From assembly GCF_003346715.1 (NCBI RefSeq), contig NZ_QQPQ01000005.1, positions 145,201-209,200 on the forward strand: DNA of 64,000 nt. Direction: 5' to 3'. Positions within the stretch are counted from its first letter, which is position 1. Every line of letters begins with the position of its first letter. The notes beneath the pieces were generated by a model that was not told the origin of the DNA, ran no database searches, and worked only from the letters and a program-made list of their open reading frames with translations. This DNA is from Oceanispirochaeta sp. M1. Lineage in GTDB: Bacteria > Spirochaetota > Spirochaetia > DSM-2461. Made by a program: the position numbers and the translations under genes. Of this stretch, positions 36,842 through 47,027 are shown piece after piece.

Positions 36842-39337
36842 TTATTTTACCATCCCTTCCATATTGATTCTGTAAAACTGTCCGCCTGAACCGACACCAA
36901 CAATGATGCCGTCCCGGACTATGGGTCTGGCAGTAAATGAATCTTTCAGGTTCATCTGTCTCACTACGGCACCGCTGCCGGCATTGATCAGTTTAAGACT
37001 GCCTGCTTTATCGGTAACCACAAGCTGACCTCTGTCATATCCCGGAACCGAGGTAATATCCTTCAGCGGAGCAAAAAGATCCTCACCGGATATCCAGGAA
37101 AGTGCAAAGACTTCCTTCTTGGTTGAGTAGACATAGCAACCCTCATCACTGACAATAACATCCGCAAACACAGTTCTTCCCAGCTCTCTTTCCCAGAGAA
37201 CAGTTCCGTTGTTCAGATCTACCGCGGCAACAATTCCCTTTCTGCTGCAGAAAACAGCCTTGTCTCCGAATATTGCGGGAGACTGGGCCACAGCCTGCAC
37301 TGCGGATGTGGGTACGGATGAAAGCACTGATCCGTCAGAGGGATCAATTACCAGAAGAGCACCCTTCTTATCGGCAATTACAGCCTTACCCGCCCATATT
37401 GCAGGAGACATACTGGAACCGCTTCCTATAGGAATAGAACTGATATCGCCTCCATCCGAATCAATAAGGACCAATTCTCCATTGGCCGGCAGATAGAGAT
37501 GATCCCCTGCCGGAACAACTCTGCGTCCATATATATGGGACCGTTCTTCCGGGAGGCTTACATTATTAATAACTGCACCGGTATCTCTGTTAAGAACAAC
37601 CAGTTCTGATCCCCCGGAGAAATAGACTTTACCCTGATGTTCAACGGGAGATGAATTAGCATTGGGAGAGTTGGCACTGCTGTACTTCCACAGGACTTTG
37701 CCGTTAAGGTCAAAGGCTGTGAGTACGCCTTTGGAATCTGCTGTCAGGTAGAGATTACCCTTATTGAGAAGAACTCCCACAGGAGAACTGATTCCCAGAT
37801 TGGAACTGGCTTCAATTGGTTTGGGAGCAAGACGAATTACATGATTTACAGTGGAGGCATCCAGGGTCAGCTGTTTCTTCACTGATTCATAACCTCTGCG
37901 TGAGGCTTCAACCATAATAACCGTTCCCTCTGTTTCTTCGCTCTTCCATGAACCGGAAACAGGGCTGCCGTTTATCTTCAGTTCAGCATCGCCGGGTTTT
38001 ACAGAAACCGTGACATTGAGAATGGCGGCCCCCGCAGGTGCTTCAACAGGAGCTGCAGTCAACACAGGTTCCACCTCGGCCTGGGCAACAGGTTCTTCCT
38101 CAGCTATTTCTTCCTCAGCTATTTCTTCCAGAATAATTGAAAAATCACCAGAATTCATTTCATCAACAATCATATTCAGAGGCTGACTCTCATATCCCTC
38201 AAGACTGACTTCCATATTGAGTTCACTACCTTGGGTATACAGCTTTTCAAACGTTCCGCTGCTCAGGACATTACCGTTCTGAGTAATCAGAGCTTCAGCC
38301 GGAGATGCAGAGATCCTGATCCTGTACAGAACAGGAACCTTCTCTTTTTCAACAGCCGCTGCAACGGGAATAGCTATGACTTCCATGGTATCCGTAGTCT
38401 TTAGAACTTCTGCGGCTTCTTGGGAGATCTCCTTTATATCCAGCAGCCCGGGAGCCACTGCTTCAGGATCTGCTTCCAGGGAGACAAGAATAACTGCTAC
38501 TTCATTCCGGACTTCCTCTAACAGAATCGCCAGCTCCTCTTTTCCTGAATCTGTCTCTTCTTCCTTAAATATAGCTTCAGCTTTCTTCTTCTCTTCAACT
38601 TTCAGAACTACGGCTTCCACGATTTTTGCCAGCTCTTCGGTATCCTTGAATGTATCCTGCTGAACAGTCAGCTCTTCAGAAGCTGAAACTACTACAGCAA
38701 CTTCTTTAATTTTGGCAGCAATAGGAGCCAGGGCCTTCTCTTCAACAGCCAGCTCACTGACCTTATCCAGGGACCGGGGAGTTACAGCGACAGCGCCCTC
38801 TTTAACAGCCAGAAGAGTATCCGCATCCTGTTCTGCAGAGACGCTGAACTGAGTACCCCGGACACCACAGACAACTGTATTTGTTTTAACCTGAAATGAA
38901 TCATCATCCAGGAGTTTCTTCACCTTGCAGAGAACGGTACCGCTTTCAAGATCTACACCCATCCGGCGTCCTTCGCTCCCTTTTATCAGAGTCTGAATCT
39001 GAAGAATAGAATTGGCATTCATACGGATAACGGCAATGTCACCAAGCTGGATTTCACAGTATCCATCCTCAGCTGTTTTTATTACATCACTCTGAGTGAC
39101 AGAATCACCTATATTCAGGTATTCTTCCGACCCCTCTCTATTAAGGAAGACATCACCTGAAAGAAAGACAACAAGGCCCTGGGTATCATCACTTATTTCC
39201 ACAGGACCAGTGGCTGACCGGGGCTCTTCTGCAACAGGCACTTCCTTCTGGGGAGCTACTGTTACAGGTTCCATCTGCTTCGGACCGCAGGACATGAGAA
39301 AAACAAAGAAAATAGATATGATAAGGGTCTTTTTCAC
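36842..39337 (-). CDS. FecR-PEGA-PQQ repeat lipoprotein
   Basis: An 831-residue exported protein. I choose the GTG at 39337 because it gives a clean lipoprotein signal ending FLMSC (Cys 17) and follows a GGTGGG stretch. Seen in order: a FecR domain (about 45-170, with VRGTQFSVS), a long acidic helical region with Ala/Glu/Val-rich text (about 190-350), two PEGA domains (about 350-405 and 450-505), and a PQQ-like beta-propeller (about 510-831) with repeated LYL...GxL blades and LNRDTGAV. PEGA and FecR modules often occur in envelope proteins. It is probably a periplasmic scaffold; no enzymatic residues are seen. Confidence 0.8.
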   Translation of the reverse strand: MKKTLIISIFFVFLMSCGPKQMEPVTVAPQKEVPVAEEPRSATGPVEISDDTQGLVVFLSGDVFLNREGSEEYLNIGDSVTQSDVIKTAEDGYCEIQLGDIAVIRMNANSILQIQTLIKGSEGRRMGVDLESGTVLCKVKKLLDDDSFQVKTNTVVCGVRGTQFSVSAEQDADTLLAVKEGAVAVTPRSLDKVSELAVEEKALAPIAAKIKEVAVVVSASEELTVQQDTFKDTEELAKIVEAVVLKVEEKKKAEAIFKEEETDSGKEELAILLEEVRNEVAVILVSLEADPEAVAPGLLDIKEISQEAAEVLKTTDTMEVIAIPVAAAVEKEKVPVLYRIRISASPAEALITQNGNVLSSGTFEKLYTQGSELNMEVSLEGYESQPLNMIVDEMNSGDFSIILEEIAEEEIAEEEPVAQAEVEPVLTAAPVEAPAGAAILNVTVSVKPGDAELKINGSPVSGSWKSEETEGTVIMVEASRRGYESVKKQLTLDASTVNHVIRLAPKPIEASSNLGISSPVGVLLNKGNLYLTADSKGVLTAFDLNGKVLWKYSSANSPNANSSPVEHQGKVYFSGGSELVVLNRDTGAVINNVSLPEERSHIYGRRVVPAGDHLYLPANGELVLIDSDGGDISSIPIGSGSSMSPAIWAGKAVIADKKGALLVIDPSDGSVLSSVPTSAVQAVAQSPAIFGDKAVFCSRKGIVAAVDLNNGTVLWERELGRTVFADVIVSDEGCYVYSTKKEVFALSWISGEDLFAPLKDITSVPGYDRGQLVVTDKAGSLKLINAGSGAVVRQMNLKDSFTARPIVRDGIIVGVGSGGQFYRINMEGMVK

Positions 39338-39517
39338 GTTGCCCACCTTTAATCTTTTACTCTGGAATAAATAAATGCTGATTAACTTTATTATACTGGC
39401 AAAAAATCCAATAATCAACAAAGCTCTCTATTTTACACAGCTTTAAATAACAAGAGATTCTTGCGTTCCGACCCGTTCCATTCTATGATAATAAATATCA
39501 AGCCTTCGGAGACCTCT

Positions 39518-41083
39518 GTGAGCAAAAACCTGATCAGACTTATTATTTTCCACCACCACCTTCTTCCCGGGGGAGTCACTGATGTAATAAAACACTCCCT
39601 GAGCTGTTTTTGCAGTATGGATATGATCGAATCCATTACGGTTGTCTCTGGAAGAGCCGGTAACAGCGAAAAGATGAAAGCACATATGGAGAGTCTGAAG
39701 AGTTCGGGTACTGAACTTGGTATTGATATAATGCCTGAACTGGATTATCTAAGCACAGGGACAGGCTGCTCAGATACAGTAAAACTGAAAAGACTGTTAT
39801 TGGAACGCTACTCTTCCGACAAAGCTGTATGGCTGATCCATAATTACCATCTTGGAAAAAACTGGGCCTTCACCAAGGCATTGAACAGCATCGCCGAAGA
39901 CCGTACTCAACGGATGATCTATCAGATTCATGACTATCCGGAATGCGCCCGTTATGCCAATCTGAAAGAGCTCAAGACTCATATTGACCAATCTCTTTAC
40001 CCCCGGTCTCCCACTCTCAGATACTGTGTAATCAATGTGAGAGATTATAAAATAATGAGACGGGCAGGTATGAATGAAAGAGTTATACACCTTCTGGAAA
40101 ATCCTGTACCTGCGGGCGATAATCCAGCCAGTCTGCCTGCAGATAAAAAAAGAATAATAAAATCCCTTAACGAGTATAAAGGAAAAGAGGGGCGCCTGGA
40201 CCCCGATGGTTCTCTCTGGCTCTATCCCGTTCGCAGCATACGAAGAAAGAATGTACTGGAAGGCGGTTTCCTGGCAGCCCTTCAGGATGACCCTGTCAAT
40301 CTGATTCTCACCCTTCCGGGAGTATCGGCACAGGAAAAAGGCTACTCTGACTTATGTGAAGATGCTTTTAACCGGGGACTGATTCAGGGATTCTGGGGAA
40401 CAGGAACTCTCCCAGATGAAGCCCGCATCTCTTATCAGGAAATGATAAGCAGTTCGGATCTTATTTTTTCATCTTCCGTACAGGAAGGCTTCGGCTATAT
40501 GTATCTGAATGCACTGCTGTGGAAAAAACCTCTCATTGCCAGGTCTCTTGATATAATGGAAGGCTTCCTGCCTCTTATGAAAAACTATCCGGCACTCTTC
40601 TACAATGAGATATCAGTACCTGCAGATAAGGATTTAAAAAGTAAGGTAAAAGAACAATATGAAAAACGCTTTGCAGATCTTCAAGACTATCTGCCCCATG
40701 AACTGAAAAGCAAATTAGATGGCGAACTCCATGACTATTTAAAAGGGGACAGTCTGGAATTCTCATACCTGTCTCCCCCGGACCAGTGCAGCCTTCTGGA
40801 GAAACTTAAAAGTCCTCTGTTTATCAGCGAATGTAAGGCTATGAATGAAGCTACACTTAAAAGAATCAGAAAGCTTTACAGCATCACAGTGTCTGATAAG
40901 GAAACCGAACTCTACAGCTCTTATGGAGAGGAGTCCTACAGAAAAGACTTCACACAGATTCTCGATTCTTTTTCAGGGATGGAAGCTCCCGAATTTGACA
41001 ATAAAAACGAGTCGGATCAAATAGATAAGACACTTCAGTTTGAGTTCTCAAAACTGGAGTTTCTACGGCTTATCTATGCCTGA
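39518..41083 (+). CDS. Glycosyltransferase-like protein (GT-B fold)
   Basis: A 521-residue protein. The GTG at 39518 is preferred because GGAG lies 7 bp upstream; the open frame extends to 39461 (TTG). Seen: an N-terminal Rossmann-type opening LIIFHHHLLPGGVTDVI, HNYHLGKNWAF and YQIHDYPECARYANL in the middle, and a C-terminal GT4-like donor region SSVQEGFGYMYLNALLWKKP (about residues 325-345, with the conserved E...G...EA-like pattern). It probably transfers a sugar from a nucleotide donor to an envelope acceptor. The last 130 residues are extra and not recognised. Confidence 0.65.
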   Translation: MSKNLIRLIIFHHHLLPGGVTDVIKHSLSCFCSMDMIESITVVSGRAGNSEKMKAHMESLKSSGTELGIDIMPELDYLSTGTGCSDTVKLKRLLLERYSSDKAVWLIHNYHLGKNWAFTKALNSIAEDRTQRMIYQIHDYPECARYANLKELKTHIDQSLYPRSPTLRYCVINVRDYKIMRRAGMNERVIHLLENPVPAGDNPASLPADKKRIIKSLNEYKGKEGRLDPDGSLWLYPVRSIRRKNVLEGGFLAALQDDPVNLILTLPGVSAQEKGYSDLCEDAFNRGLIQGFWGTGTLPDEARISYQEMISSSDLIFSSSVQEGFGYMYLNALLWKKPLIARSLDIMEGFLPLMKNYPALFYNEISVPADKDLKSKVKEQYEKRFADLQDYLPHELKSKLDGELHDYLKGDSLEFSYLSPPDQCSLLEKLKSPLFISECKAMNEATLKRIRKLYSITVSDKETELYSSYGEESYRKDFTQILDSFSGMEAPEFDNKNESDQIDKTLQFEFSKLEFLRLIYA

Positions 41084-41178
41084 GAGAGTCGGATTTGGAC
41101 TAAATTTCACATAATTTTCATCATTCAAACGATTCGATAATTCAATACTTATTTTATCTTGAAAACCCCGGTGAACTA

Positions 41179-41207
41179 TTGCGTTACCTTTCTATAAGCG
41201 ATATTAT
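41179..41207 (+). promoter_or_regulatory. Sigma-70 promoter of nifJ
   Basis: TTGCGT (41179-41184) and TATTAT (41202-41207) are separated by 17 bp, giving a leader of about 35 nt with AAGGA before the ATG. Confidence 0.6.
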
Positions 41208-41248
41208 ATTGAGGTCAAAACTATTCTATTTTTTAAGGAATTTCTCAT

Positions 41249-44200
41249 ATGTCAAATAAAAAGAAAATGGTTACTATCGACGGAAATGCCGCAGCAGCAC
41301 ATGTTGCCTACGCATTCAGTGAAGTAGCCGCGATTTTCCCAATTACACCCTCCACACCGATGGGTGAGTACTCTGATTCCTGGGCCAGCCAGGGCAGAGA
41401 AAACGTCTTCGGCAAAAAAGTCGATGTCTTGGAAATGCAGTCTGAAGCCGGTGCAGCCGGGGCCGTTCACGGTGCTCTTTCTGCTGGTGCATTAACGACC
41501 ACCTTTACTGCCTCACAGGGTCTTCTTCTGATGATCCCCAACATGCACAAGATTGCCGGTGAAATGATTCCGACAGTTTTCCATGTATCAGCCAGATCAC
41601 TGGCCGCTCAGTCTCTCTCAATTTTTGGAGACCACTCAGACGTTATGTCCTGCCTGAATACAGGTTTTGCCATGACAGCCGCATCCTCCATCCAGGAAAC
41701 AATGGATATGGCAGTTGTAGCTCATCTGGCGACTCTGAAAACAGAGGTTCCTTTCCTGGCTTTCTTTGACGGTTTCAGAACCTCTCACGAGATTCAGAAA
41801 GTTGAAGAAATCTCTTACGACACAATCAAAGAGATGATCGAACCTGAATATATCGAGCGTTTCCGTGCCAGAGCAATGAGACCGGAAAGCCCCATTGTAA
41901 AAGTTGCAGCTCAGAACCCCGACGTATACTTTCAGGGCCGTGAAACAACAAACAACATCTACGCTTCCGTACCCGGAATTGTTCAGGAATACATGGACGT
42001 ACTGGCTAAACATGTTGGACGTCAGTACCACCTGTTTGATTATGTCGGTGCTGCAGATGCTGAAAAAGTACTCATTGTTATGGGTTCTGCCTGTGACACT
42101 GTTGATCAGACTGTTCAGTATCTGAATAAAAAAGGCGAAAAAGTCGGTGCTATCAAAGTAAGACTGTACAGACCTTTCTCTGCCAAGGCTTTTATTGATG
42201 CTGTTCCTGCAAGCTGTAAAAAGATTGCCGTTCTGGACAGAACAAAAGAACCCGGCTCACTGGGCGAACCTCTTTACAAAGATGTTGTAACTGTAATGCA
42301 GGGCAAGAATGTTGAAATCATCGGCGGACGTTATGGTCTGTCTTCTAAAGAATTCACACCTTCACATGTTAAAGCCATTTTCGATCACCAGGATGGAAAA
42401 GCGTTCCATAATTTCACTGTAGGAATCATCGACGATGTTTCCAATACCTCCATCGAAGTAAAAGAGCAGATCAATGTTGCTCCTGAAGACACCTTCAGCG
42501 GAATGTTCTGGGGTCTGGGTTCAGACGGTACTGTAGGTGCCAACAAGAACTCCATCAAGATTATCGGTGACAACACCGACATGAATGCTCAGGCTTATTT
42601 TGCATATGACTCCAAAAAATCAGGTGGTGTTACCACATCTCACCTGAGATTCGGTAAATCATCCGTAAATATGCCCTGGTTGATTGGCGCAGCAGACTTT
42701 GTTGCCTGTTCCAACTCTGCATACATCGGTCGTTACGATATGCTGGGCCCCATCAAAAAAGGTGGTGTATTCCTGCTGAACACCGAACTTCCCAGTGATG
42801 AAATCTTCAACAGCCTGACTGAAGAAGAACAGCAGATTATCATCGATAGAAAAGTTCGCTTCTATGCAATGAATGCCTTAAAGATTTCAGAAGAAGTAGG
42901 TCTGGGAAACAGAACAAACACTGTACTCCAGGCTGCTTTCTTTAAGATTTCAGGAGTACTTCCTGAAGCACAGGCCATTGAACTGATGAAGGGTGCAATT
43001 AAAAAGACCTTCAGCAGAAAGGGTGAAGACATCGTCAAGATGAACTGGAATGCAGTCGACAAAGCCGGAGAGGCTTTGATTGAAGTAAAAGTTCCTGCAT
43101 CTATCACAAAATCTTTTAAACCTGCCAGACTGGTAGCCGATGATTCTGATGATTTCACTAAAAATATTATTGAAAAAATAATGCACCAGAAAGGTGATGA
43201 CATCCCCGTATCTCACATGAGTTTCGACGGTGTACTCCCCACAGGAACCTCCAAACTTGAAAAACGTGGTGTTGCCCCCAGAGTTCCTCATTGGGAATCT
43301 GACAACTGTATCCAGTGTAACCAGTGTGTACAGTCCTGTCCTCACGCAGCGATCCGTGCTAAACAGATCAAACCCGAGGTACTGTCTGCAGCACCTGAAA
43401 CTTTCAACACAGTTAAATACAAAGCTTCCAAGACCATGGAACTGCAGTACAAGATTCAGGTTTATACCGATGACTGTCAGGGATGCGGTGTTTGTATCGA
43501 AACCTGTCCTGCCAAAAGCAAAGCCCTGGTATGGTCTACTCTGGAAAAAGAGAGAGCCCTTGGTGAACATGAGAATGAAAAATTCTTCGAACCCCTCCCC
43601 TATGGTGTTCTGGACGGATCTTCCGAAGAGAATGTTAAGGGAATGCAGTTCAGAAGACCTCTGTTCGAATTCTCCGGAGCTTGTGCCGGTTGTGGTGAAA
43701 CACCCTATGTTAAGCTGGTAACTCAGATTTGTGGTGATAACATGCTGGCAGCCAATGCTACAGGTTGTTCTTCCATCTACGGTGGAACCTTCCCCACAAT
43801 CCCCTACTGTAAAAATGAAGCTGGAAGAGGACCCGCCTGGGGTAACTCACTCTTTGAAGACAACGCTGAATACGGTTTCGGAATGAGACTGGGTGTTGAC
43901 TCCAACAGAACCCTGCTGAAAAGAAAAGTCAATGATCTGCTGACTGCAGGAACTACTCCTGAACTGACTTCAGCTCTGAAAGCTTCTCTTGAACTGTGGG
44001 ATGATAAATCCCAGAAAGCCATGGACGCACAGGACGCCGTTAAAGCGCTTCTGCCGTCTGATACTTCCGGTGACGAAACTATGGCGAAAATTGTTGAACT
44101 GCAGGACTACTTTATAGATAAATCTATATGGATCATCGGTGGTGACGGTTGGGCTTACGACATCGGATTTGGTGGAGTTGACCATGTAATGGCAGCTGGT

Positions 44201-44758
44201 AAAAATGTAAACATCCTGGTTGTTGATACCGAGGTATACTCCAACACTGGTGGACAGGCTTCTAAAGCTACTCCCATCGCGGCTGTTGCCAAGTTTGCCA
44301 ACGCCGGAATGAGACTGGGTAAAAAGAACTTGAACATCATGGCCATGAGTTATGGTTATGTATACGTTGCATCCATCGCTCTTGGTGCCAATAGAGCCCA
44401 CGCTCAGAAAGCTATAATGGAAGCTGAAGCATACGATGGACCTTCTATCATTTTTGCCTACGCTCCCTGTATCGCTCACGGTATCGATATGTCTAAAACT
44501 CAGCTTGAAGAAAAAAGAGCTGTTGATTGTGGTTACTGGCCTCTGTACCGCTACAATCCCACTTTGGAAGAGGGAAAGAAGTTTACCTGGGACTGTAAAG
44601 AACCCACAGAAAGCTATCAGGACTTTATCCGCAGTGAAAGACGTTACACCGCGCTGCTTAAAACTGCACCCGACGAAGCCGAGGCACTCTACGCCGAAGC
44701 AGAAGCCGATGCAAAACATAGATGGAATTTCTTCAAGAAAATGGGAGAAATTATGTAA
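41249..44758 (+). CDS. nifJ: Pyruvate:ferredoxin (flavodoxin) oxidoreductase
   Basis: A complete 1169-residue single-chain PFOR. Seen in order: domain I opening DGNAAAAHVAYAFSEVAAI, with the pyruvate-binding ITPSTPMGEYSD; domain II; the linker; two 4Fe-4S motifs, CIQCNQCVQSCPHAA (about 690-704) and CQGCGVCIETCPAKS (about 747-761); the proximal cluster Cys in GACAGCGETPY near 815; and the thiamine diphosphate motif GDGWAYDIGFGGVDHV near 970. It oxidises pyruvate and CoA to acetyl-CoA and CO2 with reduction of ferredoxin, a key step of fermentation. The base composition and frequent GGT/GTT codons suggest high expression. It is monocistronic with a strong terminator. Confidence 0.98.
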   Translation: MSNKKKMVTIDGNAAAAHVAYAFSEVAAIFPITPSTPMGEYSDSWASQGRENVFGKKVDVLEMQSEAGAAGAVHGALSAGALTTTFTASQGLLLMIPNMHKIAGEMIPTVFHVSARSLAAQSLSIFGDHSDVMSCLNTGFAMTAASSIQETMDMAVVAHLATLKTEVPFLAFFDGFRTSHEIQKVEEISYDTIKEMIEPEYIERFRARAMRPESPIVKVAAQNPDVYFQGRETTNNIYASVPGIVQEYMDVLAKHVGRQYHLFDYVGAADAEKVLIVMGSACDTVDQTVQYLNKKGEKVGAIKVRLYRPFSAKAFIDAVPASCKKIAVLDRTKEPGSLGEPLYKDVVTVMQGKNVEIIGGRYGLSSKEFTPSHVKAIFDHQDGKAFHNFTVGIIDDVSNTSIEVKEQINVAPEDTFSGMFWGLGSDGTVGANKNSIKIIGDNTDMNAQAYFAYDSKKSGGVTTSHLRFGKSSVNMPWLIGAADFVACSNSAYIGRYDMLGPIKKGGVFLLNTELPSDEIFNSLTEEEQQIIIDRKVRFYAMNALKISEEVGLGNRTNTVLQAAFFKISGVLPEAQAIELMKGAIKKTFSRKGEDIVKMNWNAVDKAGEALIEVKVPASITKSFKPARLVADDSDDFTKNIIEKIMHQKGDDIPVSHMSFDGVLPTGTSKLEKRGVAPRVPHWESDNCIQCNQCVQSCPHAAIRAKQIKPEVLSAAPETFNTVKYKASKTMELQYKIQVYTDDCQGCGVCIETCPAKSKALVWSTLEKERALGEHENEKFFEPLPYGVLDGSSEENVKGMQFRRPLFEFSGACAGCGETPYVKLVTQICGDNMLAANATGCSSIYGGTFPTIPYCKNEAGRGPAWGNSLFEDNAEYGFGMRLGVDSNRTLLKRKVNDLLTAGTTPELTSALKASLELWDDKSQKAMDAQDAVKALLPSDTSGDETMAKIVELQDYFIDKSIWIIGGDGWAYDIGFGGVDHVMAAGKNVNILVVDTEVYSNTGGQASKATPIAAVAKFANAGMRLGKKNLNIMAMSYGYVYVASIALGANRAHAQKAIMEAEAYDGPSIIFAYAPCIAHGIDMSKTQLEEKRAVDCGYWPLYRYNPTLEEGKKFTWDCKEPTESYQDFIRSERRYTALLKTAPDEAEALYAEAEADAKHRWNFFKKMGEIM

Positions 44759-44829
44759 GAATCTGCCTTGTGCAGAATCGTGCAATCCGGAGGGAGGTAT
44801 CCATAAGGGTATTTCCTTCTGTTTATATA

Positions 44830-44865
44830 TAAAAAAAGCAGACCTCAGGGTCTGCTTTTTTTTGA
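44830..44865 (+). terminator. Terminator after nifJ
   Basis: AGCAGACC/GGTCTGCT hairpin flanked by A and T runs; it would work in both directions. Confidence 0.92.
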
Positions 44866-44969
44866 CTGTAACGTCCACATGCCAGCTGAAACTTATCAGC
44901 TGCAGACAATACGGTTCAGTTAAATTATCCGGAAATTAAAAACCGTCATTGAATTATTTATAAAAGGAC

Positions 44970-45680
44970 TTACGGAAGGACTCCTTTCAAAAACCTGGAA
45001 ATGGCTGATTTTTTTTTGACAATAGTCTTATCAGAAAAAGCCATCAGGTTCTTTTCATTCCCGGCCAATAGAAGTGTATCATTTTCAGAAAAGATATAAT
45101 CCGGTGAGATAAAAGAGTACTCCTGCCCGGTTTTTTCACCACGGATAGCAACGACGTTGAGATTCAGAACATCCCTTATTCCTGATCCAATCAACTTTTT
45201 CCCCAGGATGGATTGTGGGGCTTTTACCTCAGCCAGCACCATCTCATTACTTAGAGGCATATAACTGATAAGGTGTGAAGCCATCAGAATCGGTGCCAGA
45301 CGCTGAGCGGCCTCCTTATTGGGATACACTATATGTTCAGCCCCGATCAGACTCAATATTTCTCCATGCTCCTCAGTCTCGGCACGTACAAAAATCTTTT
45401 TAACACCCAGTTTCTTCAGATAGTTGGTTACAAGTATTGAAACCTCAATCCTGTCACCTGGATCAACAATTACGGCATCGATATCCGGTGGAATCAACTG
45501 TCCGATTGTAGCCTCATTCAGAACATCCGCAATATAGGAACGCTGTACTCTGTCCTTATAGGCATCTATGGTTTCAGGGTCTTTATCAATAAGAATAATC
45601 TCACACTCTTCTGTTTCAATCTGTTCCAGGATTCTTTTAGTGAAGGAACTCAGTCCGATAATTGCAAATTGCTTTTTCAT
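44970..45680 (-). CDS. ktrA: Potassium uptake regulatory subunit (TrkA/KtrA, RCK domains)
   Basis: A 236-residue peripheral protein. Seen: a Rossmann RCK_N domain starting FAIIGLSSFTKRILEQ, where the usual GxGxxG is altered to GLSSFT, with the acidic residue ending strand 2 (IILIDKD), and an RCK_C domain (about 140-220) containing PQSILGKKL. KtrA/C-type proteins bind ATP/ADP or NAD(H) and gate the partner channel. Its ATG overlaps the stop region of the channel gene by 4 bp, so the two form one unit. Confidence 0.9.
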   Translation of the reverse strand: MKKQFAIIGLSSFTKRILEQIETEECEIILIDKDPETIDAYKDRVQRSYIADVLNEATIGQLIPPDIDAVIVDPGDRIEVSILVTNYLKKLGVKKIFVRAETEEHGEILSLIGAEHIVYPNKEAAQRLAPILMASHLISYMPLSNEMVLAEVKAPQSILGKKLIGSGIRDVLNLNVVAIRGEKTGQEYSFISPDYIFSENDTLLLAGNEKNLMAFSDKTIVKKKSAISRFLKGVLP

Positions 45681-47011
45681 CCTATTAATACCTCTGCTTC
45701 GGGATAACGAATATTATAAACAGTCTCAGCTGTCATCACAGGAATGATAATTGTAAAAAGACCTATACGGCCGGCAAACATGGTACAGATCAAAACCATC
45801 TGACTCATATCACTCAGATCAGCGGTGATACCCATACTCAAACCAACCGTACCCAGGGCGGAGACACATTCAAAAAGGATTTCCCGGAACCCTGCAATAC
45901 TGTTCCAGCTGAAACTCTCAAATAAACTGACAAGAAAGACTGAAAGAAACAGGATGGCCAGGGCCTTCAGAAAGTAGAGACCTGCTCTGCTTAACAGGTC
46001 TCTGCTGATCCTGCGTCTAAGAAAAGCTATTTCACCATGATCATCAATGCCCTTTATAAAAATCAGAACAAGAAGAAACATGGTTGTAACTTTGATGCCT
46101 CCGGCAGTGGAGCCTGGGCCCCCTCCGATAAGCATGAGCAATAGATTTAGAAGATAGGAAGGTGTTGAAAATCCTCCCTGATCAACCGTATTAAAACCGG
46201 CAGTTCTTGTGGTTATGGATTGAAACAGGGCCGCCCCAACGGCTTCATTCAGCGGCATGTCGGCAAATAATCTATTACGTTCCATCAGGAAAAAGATAAT
46301 GAAACCGAGAATCAGGAGGATAGCTGTAAAAAGAAACATGATTTTGCTGTGATAACGTAAGTTATATTTCTTTGGATGCTTAAGGACACGAAAAAGATTC
46401 CACAATACCATAAATCCCATTCCACCGCTGATAATTAGAAAAGAGAGACCAGTCATAACAACAGGATTGGATGAGAATCGGGTCAAGCTGTCAGGATATA
46501 GAGAAAATCCTGCATTACAGAATGCAGAAATACCATGAAAAACTGATGAAAAAATAGGTTTATCTACTCCCTGCTTCAGCATCCCCGGATATATAAAAAG
46601 CATACCAGCCAATTCAATCAGCAATGTAAATGCCAGTATCCGTCTGATAATGTTCTTAGGTTTTTGAATTTTCTCAGAGCCGTAATATTCCTGAATTATG
46701 GCGGAATCACTGAAGGAAAAACGACTACCCGGGAAAAAAAGATATAGTGTCGAGAAAGTAATAAAACCCAGTCCACCAGCCTGAATAAGGCTGAGAAGAA
46801 TAATCTGACCGGAAAATGAAAAATTTTCTGTTGCAACAGTGGAAAGACCGGTAACACATACAGCGGAGACCGTAGTGAAGAGTGCATCCAGAACCCCCAG
46901 TCTTCCCTCATGATATGATGAGGGTAAGAGAAGTAGCCCTGTACCTAATACTATAAGAGTCAGAAAATAGAGGAGGAGAATCTGCTTATCCGAGAAGACC
47001 GGTTGTTTCAC
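45677..47011 (-). CDS. ktrB: Potassium uptake channel subunit (TrkH/KtrB)
   Basis: A 444-residue membrane protein of KtrB size (TrkH is about 480). It has the four repeated M1-P-M2 units with selectivity-filter glycines seen in VSAVCVTGLST (about 48-58), SAFCNAGFSL (about 162-171), TRTAGFNT (about 268-275) and ECVSALGTVGLS (about 383-394). The run GGGPGSTAGGIKVTT near 296-310 is a family hallmark. It imports K+ (often Na+-dependent) with the RCK subunit encoded next. The GTG start has no clear Shine-Dalgarno. Confidence 0.93.
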   Translation of the reverse strand: MKQPVFSDKQILLLYFLTLIVLGTGLLLLPSSYHEGRLGVLDALFTTVSAVCVTGLSTVATENFSFSGQIILLSLIQAGGLGFITFSTLYLFFPGSRFSFSDSAIIQEYYGSEKIQKPKNIIRRILAFTLLIELAGMLFIYPGMLKQGVDKPIFSSVFHGISAFCNAGFSLYPDSLTRFSSNPVVMTGLSFLIISGGMGFMVLWNLFRVLKHPKKYNLRYHSKIMFLFTAILLILGFIIFFLMERNRLFADMPLNEAVGAALFQSITTRTAGFNTVDQGGFSTPSYLLNLLLMLIGGGPGSTAGGIKVTTMFLLVLIFIKGIDDHGEIAFLRRRISRDLLSRAGLYFLKALAILFLSVFLVSLFESFSWNSIAGFREILFECVSALGTVGLSMGITADLSDMSQMVLICTMFAGRIGLFTIIIPVMTAETVYNIRYPEAEVLIG

Positions 47012-47027
47012 AGTATAATTATTCTAC

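Noticed and set aside
43970..44878. A 302-codon open frame antisense to nifJ
   Set aside because: It is a shadow of the strongly biased codon use of nifJ and has no ribosome site.
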